Assembly: GCF_000816495.1 (NCBI RefSeq)
Contig: NZ_JXBK01000001.1
Location: 1,801,279 to 1,857,206 of the forward strand
Length of the DNA stretch: 55,928 bases
Direction of reading: 5' to 3'
From: Acinetobacter harbinensis
GTDB taxonomy: Bacteria > Pseudomonadota > Gammaproteobacteria > Pseudomonadales > Moraxellaceae
Every line of letters begins with the position of its first letter. Positions within the stretch are counted from its first letter, which is position 1. A program made the position numbers and the translations under genes. Below are positions 17,545-28,195 of this stretch, in pieces. The notes under the pieces are model-generated. The model saw only the letters and a program-made list of their open reading frames with translations. It did no database searches and had not been told where the DNA came from.

Positions 17545-19923
17545 TTGGAAGCGCGCGTAATTGGTCTAGAAAAATTAGGGAAACACGACGTTGAACTTGT
17601 AGGTGGGAAAAACTCATCTTTAGGCGAGATGATCAGCCACTTATCTAATGCTGGTGTTTCAGTACCAGGTGGCTTCGCAACTACAGCTGATGCTTATCGT
17701 GAATTTCTCGAGCAAAGTGGGCTAAACGCTAAAATTCAAGCAGAGCTATCAACGTTAGATGTTGATGATGTAAACACGCTTGCAGAAACTGGTGCAAAAA
17801 TTCGTCAATGGATTGTCGATACTCCGCTTACAGCAGAACTTGAAAAAGAAGTTCGTCACGCTTTCGCAGAACTATCTAACGGCAACCCTGATATCGCGGT
17901 TGCCGTTCGTTCATCTGCAACTGCAGAAGATTTACCGGACGCCTCTTTTGCCGGTCAACAAGAAACTTTCTTGAATATTCGCGGTATCGACAACGTATTG
18001 ATCGCGATCAAAGAAGTATTTGCTTCTCTTTATAATGACCGCGCTATTGCTTATCGCGTACATCAAAACTTTAAACATGAAGTGGTTGCCCTCTCTGCGG
18101 GTATCCAACGCATGGTGCGCTCTGAAACAGGTGCAGCTGGTGTAATGTTTACACTTGACACTGAATCTGGTTTCCGTGATGTGGTGTTTATTACTTCATC
18201 TTATGGTTTGGGTGAAATGGTCGTTCAAGGTGCTGTAAACCCTGATGAATTTTACCTTTCTAAACCATTATTAAATGCAGGAAGACATTCAATCCTACGT
18301 CGCAACCTTGGCTCTAAACATCAAAAGATGATTTATGGTGAAGAAGGCGTGACTGGAAAATCAGTGATTGTAGTCGATGTCGACAAACAAGAACGTCAAC
18401 AGTTTTCTTTAAATGATCATGAGTTGCAAGAATTGGCAAAACAAGCCTTGATCATTGAAAACCATTACGATTCACCGATGGATATTGAATGGGCAAAAGA
18501 TGGCGACGACGGTGAAATCTATATCGTTCAAGCACGCCCTGAAACCGTTAAAAGCCGTGAAAATGTCGGCACCATGGAGCGCTATTTGCTTAAGCAAAAA
18601 GGCACCGTGATTTGTGAAGGTCGTTCAATCGGTCAGCGTATTGGTTCGGGTCGCGTTCGTATTGTGACCTCAATCAAAGAAATGGACAAAGTACAACCTG
18701 GTGACGTTTTAGTTTCTGATATGACCGATCCAGATTGGGAACCGGTTATGAAACGTGCTGCGGCTATCGTCACCAACCGTGGTGGTCGTACTTGTCACGC
18801 AGCGATTATTGCGCGTGAACTGGGTGTCCCAGCAATTGTGGGTTGTGGCAATGCAACTGAAGTACTGGTTGATGGTCAAGAAGTGACTGTATCTTGTGCT
18901 GAAGGTGATACGGGCTTTATTTATGAAGGTTCTTTGGATTTCGAAATTCAACGTAATTCAATTGAATCTATGCCAAAACTTCCGTTCAAAATTATGATGA
19001 ACGTGGGTAACCCAGATCGCGCATTTGACTTTGCAACCATTCCGAACGAAGGAATTGGCCTTGCACGTTTAGAATTCATCATCAACCGTATGATTGGTGT
19101 GCATCCTAAAGCACTATTAAATATTGATAGCTTGCCACGTGAAACGCGTGCTGCGGTTATGGCACGTACTGCCGGTTACTCATCTCCAATTGAATTCTAT
19201 GTTGAAAAATTGGTTGAAGGTATCTCTACCCTTGCTGCAGCTTTTGCCGACAAACCGGTGATTGTTCGTATGTCTGACTTTAAGTCAAACGAATATGCGA
19301 ACTTAATTGGCGGTAAACTGTACGAACCAGAAGAAGAAAATCCAATGTTGGGTTTCCGCGGTGCAAGCCGTTATGTTTCTGATAATTTCCGTGATTGTTT
19401 CGAGCTTGAATGCCGTGCCTTGAAAAAAGCACGTGACGAAATGGGCTTGACCAACATTCAAATTATGATTCCTTTTGTGCGTACTGTGGCAGAAGCGAAA
19501 CGTGTGATGGAATTGTTGGCACAAAATGGTCTTAAACGTGGTGAAAATGGTCTTAAAGTGATCATGATGTGTGAACTACCAACCAACGCATTGTTGGCTG
19601 AACAGTTCCTTGAGCACTTTGATGGCTTCTCAATCGGCTCTAATGACTTAACACAGTTAACGCTCGGTCTAGACCGTGACTCTGGTATTGTTTCTCACTT
19701 ATTTGATGAGCGTGATCCCGCCGTAAAAGCATTACTGTCTATGGCAATTCATGCGTGCCGCAAAGCGGGCAAATACGTTGGTATTTGTGGTCAAGGTCCA
19801 TCGGATCATCCAGATCTTGCAAAATGGTTAATGGAACAAGGCATTGAGTCTGTTTCTTTAAATCCGGACTCGGTTTTAGACACTTGGTTCTTCCTTGCTG
19901 AAGAAAAAGCTCAACAAGGTTAA
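17545..19923 (+). CDS. ppsA: Phosphoenolpyruvate synthase
   Basis: Converts pyruvate, ATP and water to PEP, AMP and Pi, the entry to gluconeogenesis from lactate, pyruvate and alanine (792 residues, as in E. coli). The start is TTG 17545 with GGAG at 17532-17535. Domains in order: ATP-grasp-like N-terminal domain, the swivelling phosphohistidine domain with GGRTCHAAI and His418, then the PEP/pyruvate TIM barrel containing [15 protein letters not shown] and the catalytic cysteine in GICGQGPSD. The TTG start may keep expression low. PpsR opposite controls activity. Confidence 0.98.
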   Translation: MEARVIGLEKLGKHDVELVGGKNSSLGEMISHLSNAGVSVPGGFATTADAYREFLEQSGLNAKIQAELSTLDVDDVNTLAETGAKIRQWIVDTPLTAELEKEVRHAFAELSNGNPDIAVAVRSSATAEDLPDASFAGQQETFLNIRGIDNVLIAIKEVFASLYNDRAIAYRVHQNFKHEVVALSAGIQRMVRSETGAAGVMFTLDTESGFRDVVFITSSYGLGEMVVQGAVNPDEFYLSKPLLNAGRHSILRRNLGSKHQKMIYGEEGVTGKSVIVVDVDKQERQQFSLNDHELQELAKQALIIENHYDSPMDIEWAKDGDDGEIYIVQARPETVKSRENVGTMERYLLKQKGTVICEGRSIGQRIGSGRVRIVTSIKEMDKVQPGDVLVSDMTDPDWEPVMKRAAAIVTNRGGRTCHAAIIARELGVPAIVGCGNATEVLVDGQEVTVSCAEGDTGFIYEGSLDFEIQRNSIESMPKLPFKIMMNVGNPDRAFDFATIPNEGIGLARLEFIINRMIGVHPKALLNIDSLPRETRAAVMARTAGYSSPIEFYVEKLVEGISTLAAAFADKPVIVRMSDFKSNEYANLIGGKLYEPEEENPMLGFRGASRYVSDNFRDCFELECRALKKARDEMGLTNIQIMIPFVRTVAEAKRVMELLAQNGLKRGENGLKVIMMCELPTNALLAEQFLEHFDGFSIGSNDLTQLTLGLDRDSGIVSHLFDERDPAVKALLSMAIHACRKAGKYVGICGQGPSDHPDLAKWLMEQGIESVSLNPDSVLDTWFFLAEEKAQQG

Positions 19924-19934
19924 CAAAACGTGTT

Positions 19935-19964
19935 AAAAAAAGACCCATCCGTGGGTCTTTTTTT
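19935..19964. terminator. ppsA terminator
   Basis: AAAAAAAGACCCA (to 19947), loop TCCG, TGGGTCTTTTTT (19952-19964). Confidence 0.9.
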
Positions 19965-19992
19965 CAATTTCAATTTTTGAGATATTAATTTT

Positions 19993-20757
19993 ATGCAAAT
20001 TTACTTGGCTCGTAATAATCAACAAGCTGGTCCATACACCTTAGAGCAACTGAATCAAATGCTCACAAGTCAACAAGTTCTGCTTACAGACTTGGTCTGG
20101 CATGAAGGTATGACCGAATGGAAGGCTTTAGGTGAATTAACCCAAGGTAAGCTTGTATATCAACCGATAGGTTATAATCCCGCTCCATCTGAACCGACAC
20201 ACTTTCAGAATCAGGATGTTCATCAAGTAAAAATTGAAAAAAAGGCAGCGCTAAATAATGAACTGGCATCTATACCTACACGGGTATTGGCCAAAGTGAT
20301 CGATTTACTTCTGTGGTTACCTGCCGCCGCCATTCCATCATTTTTCTTAAAAGCAGAGCAGTTTAATGAACTCTCTGAAATTCAACAAAAAATGCAAGCT
20401 ACAGACAGTCCCAATCAAGCCGTGCAACTACAACAACAATTATTTACCCTTATTCCCATGGAAGCATGGCAAGCGATGTTCATTTATATTTTGATTATGC
20501 TTGGTATTCAAGCATTTATGTTGGCAAAATCGGGACAAAGCATTGGTAAAAAACTGACTAAAATTAAAATTGTAGATGCCGAAACAGGTGAAAAAGTAAG
20601 CCTCATGCGCGCCTTTACGCTACGTAGCTTTATTTTTATTATCTTAAATATGTTGTTTATGCCGATTATTACCATCATCGATCACATTTTTGCGCTGAGT
20701 GAAAAACGCCAAACATTGCATGATAAATTAGCCAAAACCAAGGTGGTAAAACAGTAG
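19993..20757 (+). CDS. GYF_2/RDD membrane protein
   Basis: A 254-residue inner-membrane protein. Residues 1-50 form a GYF_2-type domain (IYLARNNQQAGPYTLEQL...W.GM.EW), a small module seen at the start of many bacterial membrane proteins. Residues about 90-250 are an RDD domain: IPTRVLAKVIDLLLW (Arg and two Asp of the name pattern), about three to four hydrophobic helices, then GQSIGKKLTKIKIVD and the KRQTLHDKLAKTKVV end. Function unknown; the family is proposed to act in transport. The ribosome binding site is weak (GAG, 11 bases away). Confidence 0.88.
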   Translation: MQIYLARNNQQAGPYTLEQLNQMLTSQQVLLTDLVWHEGMTEWKALGELTQGKLVYQPIGYNPAPSEPTHFQNQDVHQVKIEKKAALNNELASIPTRVLAKVIDLLLWLPAAAIPSFFLKAEQFNELSEIQQKMQATDSPNQAVQLQQQLFTLIPMEAWQAMFIYILIMLGIQAFMLAKSGQSIGKKLTKIKIVDAETGEKVSLMRAFTLRSFIFIILNMLFMPIITIIDHIFALSEKRQTLHDKLAKTKVVKQ

Positions 20758-20768
20758 TTCATTACTTT

Positions 20769-20799
20769 AAAACAGGGATAACTGCACTTCCCTGTTTTT
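20769..20799 (+). terminator. Terminator
   Basis: AAACAGGGA, ten-base loop, TCCCTGTTT (from 20789), T-run. Ends the GYF/RDD gene. Confidence 0.82.
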
Positions 20800-20966
20800 C
20801 TACAATATTGATATTTCATCAAATATCAACAGCAAAACTTGCGCTGCAAGCTCATAGATACGCCCTGATAACAGCCATTTAAAGCCACTTTCATATAGCT
20901 TAGTTTGCCAATATAAGGCATAATCCCCTACAACGTAGCGGTGTCTCATCATTGGGAGGCTTTTCT

Positions 20967-21035
20967 ATGCTTGGACTTTTCAAGCGAAAGTTATTTCCAA
21001 TTATGCGCGACACTATAATCGCTCTCCCATATTAA
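20967..21035 (+). CDS. Possible 22-residue leader peptide before cyoA
   Basis: A short frame MLGLFKRKLFPIMRDTIIAL plus two residues, then TAA at 21033. GGGAGG lies seven bases before the ATG, a better ribosome binding site than that of cyoA itself. It ends 34 bases before cyoA. The product would be basic and amphipathic. A TATAAT inside the frame (21014-21019) conflicts with it if that is the only cyo promoter. No family is known to me. Confidence 0.35.
   Translation: MLGLFKRKLFPIMRDTIIALPY
21014..21019 (+). promoter_or_regulatory. Candidate -10 box for cyo operon
   Basis: A perfect TATAAT, 51 bases before the cyoA start. The region 17 bases upstream reads TTATTT, a poor -35, so an activator or another promoter further up is likely. 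Confidence 0.4.
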
Positions 21036-21069
21036 ATTAGGGAATGGGACTCTTCACCGAGGTTGTAAA

Positions 21070-22131
21070 ATGAGACAAACAATTTTAGCTGTATTGTCTT
21101 TATCTGCGCTAGCTGCACTCTTAACTGGGTGTGGTGGTGATATGGTACTTCTGAACTCAAAAGGTCCAGTTGCTGAAGGTCAAAGTGGCCTGATGATGAC
21201 TGCGATTTACTTAATGCTTTTGGTGGTTATTCCATCAGTTATCATGGCATTGTGGTTCAGTTGGCAATATCGCGCATCGAATAAAGACGCAGACTATAAA
21301 CCTACCTGGACGCACTCCACAGCTATTGAAATTGTAGTTTGGGGTATCCCCGTTATTATTATTGCTATTCTAGCGTGGCTAACATGGTGGGGTACGCATA
21401 AGTATGACCCTTACCGCCCGCTTGAATCTGATAAGCCAACTTTAAATGTTCAAGTTATTGCTGAACAATTTAAGTGGATCTTCATCTATCCAGAACAAAG
21501 CATTGCGACAGTAAACGAATTACGCTTCCCAGAGAAAACGCCGGTAAGCTTACGTGTTACGTCTAACTTCACAATGAACTCGTTCTTTATTCCTGCTTTG
21601 TCTGGTCAAATCTATGCCATGGCAGGTATGCAAACTCACTTGAACGTATTGGCTGATGAAACAGGTATATTCCGTGGTTTCTCATCTAACTATTCAGGTT
21701 ATGGTTTCTCACAAATGCGCTTTAAAGCTCATTCTGTAACAGATGAACAGTTTGCAAATTGGGTAGCAGCAGTTAAGGCAGGTAATGGTACTTCAGTTAA
21801 CCCTGAAGCAATTCAAAAAGGTATTTTAGACCAAACTGAATTTGCAACCTTACGTGATGGTAACCGCGGTAAGCACCAAATTGAAGCGTTAATAGCAAAA
21901 GCGACAACTCCAGAAGAAAAGGCTGCTGCCGAAGCGATGACGCCTTATCCAACTAAGCCACATCCAGTGACTTACTATTCTTCAGTTGAACCTAAATTGT
22001 TCGAATCGGTGATTAATAAATACATGAGCAACTATCACGGTGCTGATCACTCAGCAACGGTAGGTCATGAAGCTGCGGCTTCTGGCGCGCATGTAAATGT
22101 TGACCATGCGACTGCTTCTGTAGAGGAATAA
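21070..22131 (+). CDS. cyoA: Cytochrome bo3 ubiquinol oxidase subunit II
   Basis: Membrane-anchored lipoprotein subunit of the proton-pumping quinol oxidase. Lipobox LLTGC with Cys21, two transmembrane helices (residues about 40-60 and 85-105), then the periplasmic cupredoxin-fold domain with FKWIFIYPE and NSFFIPALSGQIYAMAGM. The CuA ligands of cytochrome c oxidases are absent, as expected for a quinol oxidase. At 353 residues it is longer than E. coli CyoA (315), the extra part being an Ala/His-rich C-terminal tail. GAGG precedes the ATG. First gene of cyoABCDE. Confidence 0.97.
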   Translation: MRQTILAVLSLSALAALLTGCGGDMVLLNSKGPVAEGQSGLMMTAIYLMLLVVIPSVIMALWFSWQYRASNKDADYKPTWTHSTAIEIVVWGIPVIIIAILAWLTWWGTHKYDPYRPLESDKPTLNVQVIAEQFKWIFIYPEQSIATVNELRFPEKTPVSLRVTSNFTMNSFFIPALSGQIYAMAGMQTHLNVLADETGIFRGFSSNYSGYGFSQMRFKAHSVTDEQFANWVAAVKAGNGTSVNPEAIQKGILDQTEFATLRDGNRGKHQIEALIAKATTPEEKAAAEAMTPYPTKPHPVTYYSSVEPKLFESVINKYMSNYHGADHSATVGHEAAASGAHVNVDHATASVEE

Positions 22132-22134
22132 GAC

Positions 22135-24123
22135 ATGAGCTTCTTAGGTAAGTTAGGACCCGATGTAATTCCATACGATCCAATCGTATTGGTAACAGTT
22201 GCAATGATGGTTCTAGGTGGCCTTGCTGTTGTTGCAGGGATCACCTACTTTAAAAAATGGAACTACTTGTGGACGGAATGGTTCACATCGGTAGACCATA
22301 AAAAAATTGGTATCATGTACATCTTTTTATCTGTAATCATGCTTGTGCGTGGTTTTGCAGATGCGATCATGATGCGCCTTCAATTGTTCCTTGCAAAAGG
22401 TGGCGGTGAAGGTTATTTACATCCCGAGCATTACGATCAGATCTTTACTGCGCATGGCGTAATTATGATCTTCTTCGTGGCGATGGGTCTTGTGGTTGGT
22501 TTAATGAACATCGCTGTGCCTTTACAAATTGGTGCGCGTGACGTTGCCTTCCCATTATTAAACTCTTTAAGCTTCTGGTTGTTTGCCGGCGCTGTCGGTT
22601 TAATGATGGCATCCCTTGCTTTAGGTGAGTTTGCTGCAACAGGTTGGATGGCTTACCCTCCACTGTCAGGTATTGAATACTCTCCGGGCGTAGGTGTTGA
22701 CTACTATATTTGGGCACTACAAATTTCTGGCTTAGGTACGCTTTTAACAGGTGTTAACTTCTTTGTTACCATTATTAAAATGCGCGCCCCAGGTATGGCC
22801 CTTATGGATATGCCGATCTTTACTTGGACTGCACTTTGTACGTCTGTATTGATCATCGCGGCTTTCCCAGTGTTGACCGCCACTATTGCAATGTTAACCC
22901 TTGACCGTTACTTCGATTTCCACTTCTTTACCAATGACTTGGGTGGTAGCCCAATGTTGTATGTGAACTTGATTTGGACTTGGGGTCACCCAGAAGTATA
23001 TATCTTGGTATTGCCTGCATTTGGTATTTACTCAGAAGTTGTAGCGACTTTCTCGCGTAAAGCATTGTTTGGTTATAAATCAATGGTGTATGCAACTGTT
23101 GCAATCACAGTATTGTCTTTTGTTGTATGGGTGCATCACTTCTTTACCATGGGTGCCGGTGCCAACGTTAACGCGTTCTTCGGTATCATGACCATGATTA
23201 TTGCCATCCCAACTGGGGTGAAAATCTTCTCGTGGTTGTTCACCATGTATAAAGGTCGTATTACCTTTACCACTCCAATGCTTTGGACACTTGGCTTCCT
23301 TGTGACTTTTGGTATCGGTGGTTTAACAGGTGTATTAATGGCAGTTCCACCAGCGGACTTCTTGGTACACAACTCATTGTTCTTAATCGCTCACTTCCAT
23401 AACGTAATTATTGGTGGTGTAGTGTTTGGTATGTTCGCAGGTATCATTTACTACTGGCCAAAAATGTTTGGTTGGAAATTAAATGAAGCTTGGGGCAAAG
23501 CTGCATTCTGGTTCTGGTTCTTCGGTTTCTACTTTGCATTTATGCCACTTTATATCCTTGGTTTCATGGGTATGACACGCCGCTTAAATACCTATGACAA
23601 CCCTGAATGGGATCCGTACATTGCTATTGCTTTGTTTGGTGCGGTTCTAGTTGCACTTGGTATTGCATGTTTCTTAATGCAAGTCATTGTTGGTTTCTTA
23701 CAACGCAACGACAACCTAGACCTTACTGGCGATCCATGGGATGGCCGTACTTTAGAATGGGCAACATCTTCACCTGCTCCGTTCTATAACTTTGCTCATC
23801 TTCCAGTGGTCAATGGTATTGATTCATTCTGGACTGACAAAGAAAATGGTATCGCATACGTTAAACCAACCCAGTATGAAGATATTCATATGCCAACTAA
23901 CCGTGCTGCTGGCTTTGTTATTGCCATGTTCATTACTGTTATGGGCTTTGCTTTAATCTGGCATATTTGGTGGTTAGTCGCTATCGGATTCATTGGTGCT
24001 ATCGTTTCGTTTATCGTAAGTTCATTCACTGAAAAAGTGGATTACTATGTGCCTGCTGCTGAAGTAGAACGCATTGAAAACGAACGCTATGCGATTCTTG
24101 AAAAACACTTGAGGAAGGACTAA
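22135..24123 (+). CDS. cyoB: Cytochrome bo3 ubiquinol oxidase subunit I
   Basis: Catalytic heme-copper subunit (662 residues, about 15 transmembrane helices). The heme b ligand His is in [10 protein letters not shown], the CuB His/Tyr site in [15 protein letters not shown], the further CuB histidines in WVHHFFTMG, and the heme o/b His pair in [12 protein letters not shown]. The GHPEVY glutamate shows the D-channel type. Three bases separate it from cyoA, with GAGG in the cyoA end. Confidence 0.98.
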   Translation: MSFLGKLGPDVIPYDPIVLVTVAMMVLGGLAVVAGITYFKKWNYLWTEWFTSVDHKKIGIMYIFLSVIMLVRGFADAIMMRLQLFLAKGGGEGYLHPEHYDQIFTAHGVIMIFFVAMGLVVGLMNIAVPLQIGARDVAFPLLNSLSFWLFAGAVGLMMASLALGEFAATGWMAYPPLSGIEYSPGVGVDYYIWALQISGLGTLLTGVNFFVTIIKMRAPGMALMDMPIFTWTALCTSVLIIAAFPVLTATIAMLTLDRYFDFHFFTNDLGGSPMLYVNLIWTWGHPEVYILVLPAFGIYSEVVATFSRKALFGYKSMVYATVAITVLSFVVWVHHFFTMGAGANVNAFFGIMTMIIAIPTGVKIFSWLFTMYKGRITFTTPMLWTLGFLVTFGIGGLTGVLMAVPPADFLVHNSLFLIAHFHNVIIGGVVFGMFAGIIYYWPKMFGWKLNEAWGKAAFWFWFFGFYFAFMPLYILGFMGMTRRLNTYDNPEWDPYIAIALFGAVLVALGIACFLMQVIVGFLQRNDNLDLTGDPWDGRTLEWATSSPAPFYNFAHLPVVNGIDSFWTDKENGIAYVKPTQYEDIHMPTNRAAGFVIAMFITVMGFALIWHIWWLVAIGFIGAIVSFIVSSFTEKVDYYVPAAEVERIENERYAILEKHLRKD

Positions 24124-24127
24124 GACA

Positions 24128-24748
24128 ATGGCTGAAGTACTTCATCACGACAACCATGGCCACGATGAGCATCATCACCACGATGATACAGACATCACCG
24201 TCTTTGGTTTCTGGACTTATTTGATGAGTGACTTGATCCTATTCGGGACACTCTTCATCGCGTTCGCTGTATTAAGCAGTCACATTCCAATGGGCACACC
24301 AAGTGCAAAAGAGCTTTTTGGCGATTCTTTAGGTTTCGTTTTAACTGAAACTTTTGCGCTACTGATCTCTTCTGTGACTTTCGGTTTTGCCGTACTTGCT
24401 TCATACAAAAAAAATGTAGGTCAAGTTTTAACTTGGCTGGCGATTACTTGGTTATTTGGTGCTAGCTTCATCGGCATGGAACTCTATGAGTTTAGCCACT
24501 TAGTTCATGAAGGTCATGGCCCAACCACAAGTGCGTTCCTATCTGCGTTCTTTACTTTAGTCGGTACGCACGGTATTCACGTAACTTCAGGTTTGGTGTG
24601 GATGATCTTGTTGATGGTTCAAATCAAGAAAAATGGTTTGACTCTTGCCAACACGCGTCGTCTGGCTTGCCTAAGCTTGTTCTGGCACTTCCTTGACATC
24701 GTTTGGATCTGTGTATTCAGCGTCGTTTATTTGATGGGAGTTCTCTAA
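24128..24748 (+). CDS. cyoC: Cytochrome bo3 ubiquinol oxidase subunit III
   Basis: Five-helix membrane subunit (206 residues). A His/Asp-rich N-terminus ([15 protein letters not shown]) precedes the first helix [16 protein letters not shown]. The conserved [12 protein letters not shown] and [11 protein letters not shown] segments of the COX3 family are present. The cyoC stop overlaps the cyoD start (TAATG), so the two are coupled. Confidence 0.97.
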   Translation: MAEVLHHDNHGHDEHHHHDDTDITVFGFWTYLMSDLILFGTLFIAFAVLSSHIPMGTPSAKELFGDSLGFVLTETFALLISSVTFGFAVLASYKKNVGQVLTWLAITWLFGASFIGMELYEFSHLVHEGHGPTTSAFLSAFFTLVGTHGIHVTSGLVWMILLMVQIKKNGLTLANTRRLACLSLFWHFLDIVWICVFSVVYLMGVL

Positions 24749-25074
24749 TGAGTCACGATCACAACTCTGCTGGTGCATCGCACGGTAACGTGAAGCAGTA
24801 TACTATCGGGTTTATCCTCTCAGTTATTCTCACGATCATTCCTTTTGGAATGGTCATGAGTGGCGGATTTTCACGTGGTATTTTGATTACTGTAATTGCT
24901 ATTACTGCAGCTGTTCAGGTTCTAGTACAGCTTATGTTCTTCTTGCACATGAACTCGTCTTCTGAGCAACGTTGGAACGTGATTGCATTTATCTATACTG
25001 TGTTATGTATTGCTGTGCTTTTGATTGGTTCTGTATGGATCATGAACTATTTGCACTTCAACATGATGATCTAA
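24748..25074 (+). CDS. cyoD: Cytochrome bo3 ubiquinol oxidase subunit IV
   Basis: A 108-residue, three-helix small subunit that assists assembly of the CuB site. The start is ATG 24748, overlapping the cyoC stop by one base. The QLMFFLHM segment of the family is seen, followed by QRWNVIAF. The open frame extends upstream to 24703 only inside cyoC. Confidence 0.96.
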   Translation: MSHDHNSAGASHGNVKQYTIGFILSVILTIIPFGMVMSGGFSRGILITVIAITAAVQVLVQLMFFLHMNSSSEQRWNVIAFIYTVLCIAVLLIGSVWIMNYLHFNMMI

Positions 25075-25084
25075 CCTGATTGAC

Positions 25085-25963
25085 ATGCTGAAAAAGTATT
25101 TATTCCTAACTAAACCAGGAATTCTCTTTGGTAACTTTGTTACCACTTTGGGCGGCTTTTTCTTAGCCGCTCAAGGTTCTGTAGATTTCCTTTTATTGCT
25201 TATTACCCTCATTGGTACCACTTTGGTGGTGGCCTCTGGTTGTGTGATCAATAACGTTATTGATCAAGACATCGACCAAAAAATGCAGCGCACAAAAAAT
25301 CGTGCGATGGTCACTAAAACCATCTCTCCTGCTATTGCGTTAGCTTATGCTGCCGTACTGGGTGTGATTGGTTTTGCTATTTTATGGTTTTGGGTAAATG
25401 CGTACGCTTTTCTATTTGCGGTGCTTGGTTTTGTGGTCTATGTGCTTTTTTACAGCCTGTGGACAAAACGTACAACCATTCACCAAACTGTTATTGGAAG
25501 TATTTCTGGGGCCAGTCCACCAATAATTGGATACACCGCTGTTAGTCATGAATTTGACATGGCCGCACTGCTTATTTTTATTGGTTATGCGCTTTGGCAA
25601 ATGCCACATTCATGGGCAATTGCAATCTATCGCTTTGATGACTATAAAAATGCAGGCATTCCGATTCTTCCTGTCGCACGTTCTATTTTACGCACTAAAA
25701 TTGAATCACTGATTTATGTGGTTTTATTTACCATCGCTATGAATGCTTTATTTGTTTATGGTTATGCAAATTGGCTGTACTTAGTGATTTTAAATGCATT
25801 ATGCATTTATTGGTTTTATATTGGCGTGCTTGGTTTTAAAGCTGAAAATGATCAATTATGGGCAAAACGTTTTTTCCTATTTTCTGTCATTTTAATTACA
25901 GTGATTAGCATCTGTTTTAGTTTTACCTCTACAGCACCCTTGACAAAAATCGTGTTTTTCTAA
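25085..25963 (+). CDS. cyoE: Protoheme IX farnesyltransferase (heme O synthase)
   Basis: UbiA-family prenyltransferase that adds a farnesyl group to heme b, giving the heme O used in CyoB (292 residues, about nine membrane helices). The prenyl-diphosphate/Mg motif NNVIDQDIDQKMQRT and the second Asp motif region YRFDDYKNAG are clear. Starts ten bases after cyoD; the operon ends at the hairpin 25962-25990. Confidence 0.97.
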   Translation: MLKKYLFLTKPGILFGNFVTTLGGFFLAAQGSVDFLLLLITLIGTTLVVASGCVINNVIDQDIDQKMQRTKNRAMVTKTISPAIALAYAAVLGVIGFAILWFWVNAYAFLFAVLGFVVYVLFYSLWTKRTTIHQTVIGSISGASPPIIGYTAVSHEFDMAALLIFIGYALWQMPHSWAIAIYRFDDYKNAGIPILPVARSILRTKIESLIYVVLFTIAMNALFVYGYANWLYLVILNALCIYWFYIGVLGFKAENDQLWAKRFFLFSVILITVISICFSFTSTAPLTKIVFF

Positions 25964-25993
25964 AGAGATAGAGTTGAACTCTATCTCTTTTTC
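25962..25993 (+). terminator. cyo operon terminator
   Basis: AAAGAGATAGAG (25962-25973), five-base loop, CTCTATCTCTTT (25979-25990), further T. It begins in the cyoE stop codon. Confidence 0.88.
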
Positions 25994-26074
25994 TTTTTTA
26001 AATTTCTGTTTTATTTCACTTACCGCTTAAAATTGCTACACTCATCTCACAATAACAAATTCAATCCATGAGCC

Positions 26075-28186
26075 ATGCATAAGCTATTAAAAACAATCCG
26101 CACCACTGTTTATCTTTCTATGTTGCCCCTTTGCGCATACACCATACACAGCCATGCCGGTGCAGATATCTCATGTCAGCCCAGCACCACACTCTCAAAC
26201 AATCAATATACTGCCTGTGATAGCTTACCTGTACTTAGCCCCGCCAATGACAATCGCGTTAATATCCTATTGCTGTTAAGTGATAAGAACTTGGCGACGC
26301 TGTTAGCGCCCAAGCCTACCGCATCGCTTTGGAACACCGAATATAGTAGCGTACCTTTTGATGTAAACTCCTTTACTCAACGTGTTGAGAATAAATCCGC
26401 TTCCTCAGGAAAAAGTACATCTTCGGCGGCCTATTCTTATCAAGAGCATTGCAACTCAATAACCACAGGTTTATCCGATTTCACTCAACAGGTGAAAAAT
26501 GATGCCCATATATCAGCCTCTGAAAAAGACATTCTGATTAAAGCACGCAGTAAATTACTTGAATGCACAGCGCCGCTGTCTTTAATGCGCATTGACCCAA
26601 ACTGGTCGATCTATACACGGCAATATGCATCTTATTTAAATGCCAGTATCGCTTTTTATAATACGAATTTTTCTACAGCCACCAAAATTTATGCCTTACT
26701 GACTCAAGTCGATCAACCTTGGCTTAAAGAAACTGCGCAATATATGCTCATTCGCAGTAACTTAAATGCCGCCTATCAAAGTGGTTTGGCTGAATATGGC
26801 GATCTTGATGTAAACAAAATTAATCCAGTATTATTAAAAGACTTTTTTAACAGCATCACTCAATATTTTGAGCTTTATCCAAACGGGCGATATGTTGCAA
26901 GTGCGCGTGGATTGTTACGCCGTGGCTATTGGTTAAACAATCAACCTGATTTATTACGCAATGAATTGGCTTGGCAAATTAATCATCCGCAGTCTAAATT
27001 TTATAATTTAGATATGCAGAATGTGGCGTTTGAGATTGATCGTCATGTTTTTCAGACAGAAAATTTACATAAGAAGAAACTGGAAGACCCTTTCTTTTTA
27101 GTAATTTACGATTTAATGCAGATGCGTAAACCGGAAACTAAAGATGATACCGTCATCAGTTGGACTGAGCTGAATGCACAAAAAGATTCCTTCAAACAGC
27201 AGCCCGAATTATTTCAATATTTACAAGCCAATCATTTATTCTTTGTGCAAAACAAACCCCAAGAGGCTTTAAATTACTTACCTACAGAAAATCCAAAAAG
27301 TATCAGTACTTATTTACAACTGAGCCAAGCATTCTTAAAAGGCCGTATTTTAGATAAAATCGAGCCACAAGCGAATGCCCAGCGCTATTGGGAAAACCTG
27401 CTTGGGCAAGCAAAAACTGTATATCAACGCGGTTTATTTGAATTGGCACTCTATCCACATTATCTTAAACAACAAAACCTAGAGGCTTTTATTGGCGCTA
27501 ATGCCAAAATCAAACAATTATCACTGCAAAAAAGCTTTATTGAGCAATCTGCTAATGAATACAGCTTAATCAAGATGGTTGAATCCTCTACAGCCAATAT
27601 TGCACAGAAAAATTTAGCACTATACACATTGCTCAATAAGTCGCTGGTGCATCAAAATTTTAGTTTATTTAATCAGGCCTATCGCTCGCTTCCAACCCAT
27701 GCAGCACAGTACAAAGGATATAACAGTGAAAGCACTATGCTTAAAAATTATCCTCCTTTGGCCAACTTCATTTGGAAAGGCAGCGTTATTACCCCTCAAC
27801 TAAAGTGTCCAGAACTTAAACTATTGGGCTTACAATTAAGCGAAAAACCACAGGATCTGGACTTAAGATTATGCTTAGGTGAGTTTTTTAGAAGTGAACA
27901 AAGTTGGCAGATAAATAGGCTTACCGCTACAGAAAAACAGCACGCTACCGTGCAAGGCCCTATTTTTAAACGTGGCGAAGTTTATAAAGACATTATAAGT
28001 ACGCCAAGCAAAAGCGAGATTAAAGCCTATGCTTTGTACCGCGCTATTCAATGCTATGCACCCGCAGGCGACAACGAATGTCATGATCAGGATGTCGCTA
28101 AAACGGTGAGAAAGCGCTGGTTTGATGAATTAAAACGTGATTACCCCAACAGCACATGGGCTAAATCGCTTAAATATTATTGGTGA
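26075..28186 (+). CDS. Large exported protein of unknown function
   Basis: A 703-residue protein I cannot name. It has a signal-peptide-like start (basic MHKLLKTIRTT, hydrophobic run, cut near HSHA), then Cys pairs close to the N-terminus. The bulk is predicted helical; one segment (FFNSITQYFELYPNGRYVASARGLLRR) resembles the TPR hairpins of BamD-type proteins, shown here as YPNGRYVASARG. No catalytic motif, no lipobox, no beta-barrel signature. The C-terminal part has paired Cys residues (QCYAPAGDNEC). It is followed after nine bases by a DUF3142 lipoprotein, so both likely act together in the periplasm. The low-complexity SSGKSTSSAA stretch near residue 110 is a linker. Confidence 0.8.
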   Translation: MHKLLKTIRTTVYLSMLPLCAYTIHSHAGADISCQPSTTLSNNQYTACDSLPVLSPANDNRVNILLLLSDKNLATLLAPKPTASLWNTEYSSVPFDVNSFTQRVENKSASSGKSTSSAAYSYQEHCNSITTGLSDFTQQVKNDAHISASEKDILIKARSKLLECTAPLSLMRIDPNWSIYTRQYASYLNASIAFYNTNFSTATKIYALLTQVDQPWLKETAQYMLIRSNLNAAYQSGLAEYGDLDVNKINPVLLKDFFNSITQYFELYPNGRYVASARGLLRRGYWLNNQPDLLRNELAWQINHPQSKFYNLDMQNVAFEIDRHVFQTENLHKKKLEDPFFLVIYDLMQMRKPETKDDTVISWTELNAQKDSFKQQPELFQYLQANHLFFVQNKPQEALNYLPTENPKSISTYLQLSQAFLKGRILDKIEPQANAQRYWENLLGQAKTVYQRGLFELALYPHYLKQQNLEAFIGANAKIKQLSLQKSFIEQSANEYSLIKMVESSTANIAQKNLALYTLLNKSLVHQNFSLFNQAYRSLPTHAAQYKGYNSESTMLKNYPPLANFIWKGSVITPQLKCPELKLLGLQLSEKPQDLDLRLCLGEFFRSEQSWQINRLTATEKQHATVQGPIFKRGEVYKDIISTPSKSEIKAYALYRAIQCYAPAGDNECHDQDVAKTVRKRWFDELKRDYPNSTWAKSLKYYW

Positions 28187-28195
28187 TTTAAAGCA

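Larger units (their letters stand above)
20758..21069. other. Intergenic region upstream of cyoA
   Basis: 312 bases. It holds the terminator of the RDD gene (20769-20799), a 22-codon leader frame (20967-21035) with an excellent ribosome binding site, and a TATAAT at 21014-21019 that may be the cyo promoter. Confidence 0.6.

Noticed and set aside
24703..25074. Long form of CyoD from 24703
   Set aside because: The extra 15 codons lie inside cyoC; ATG 24748 overlapping the cyoC stop is the family start.
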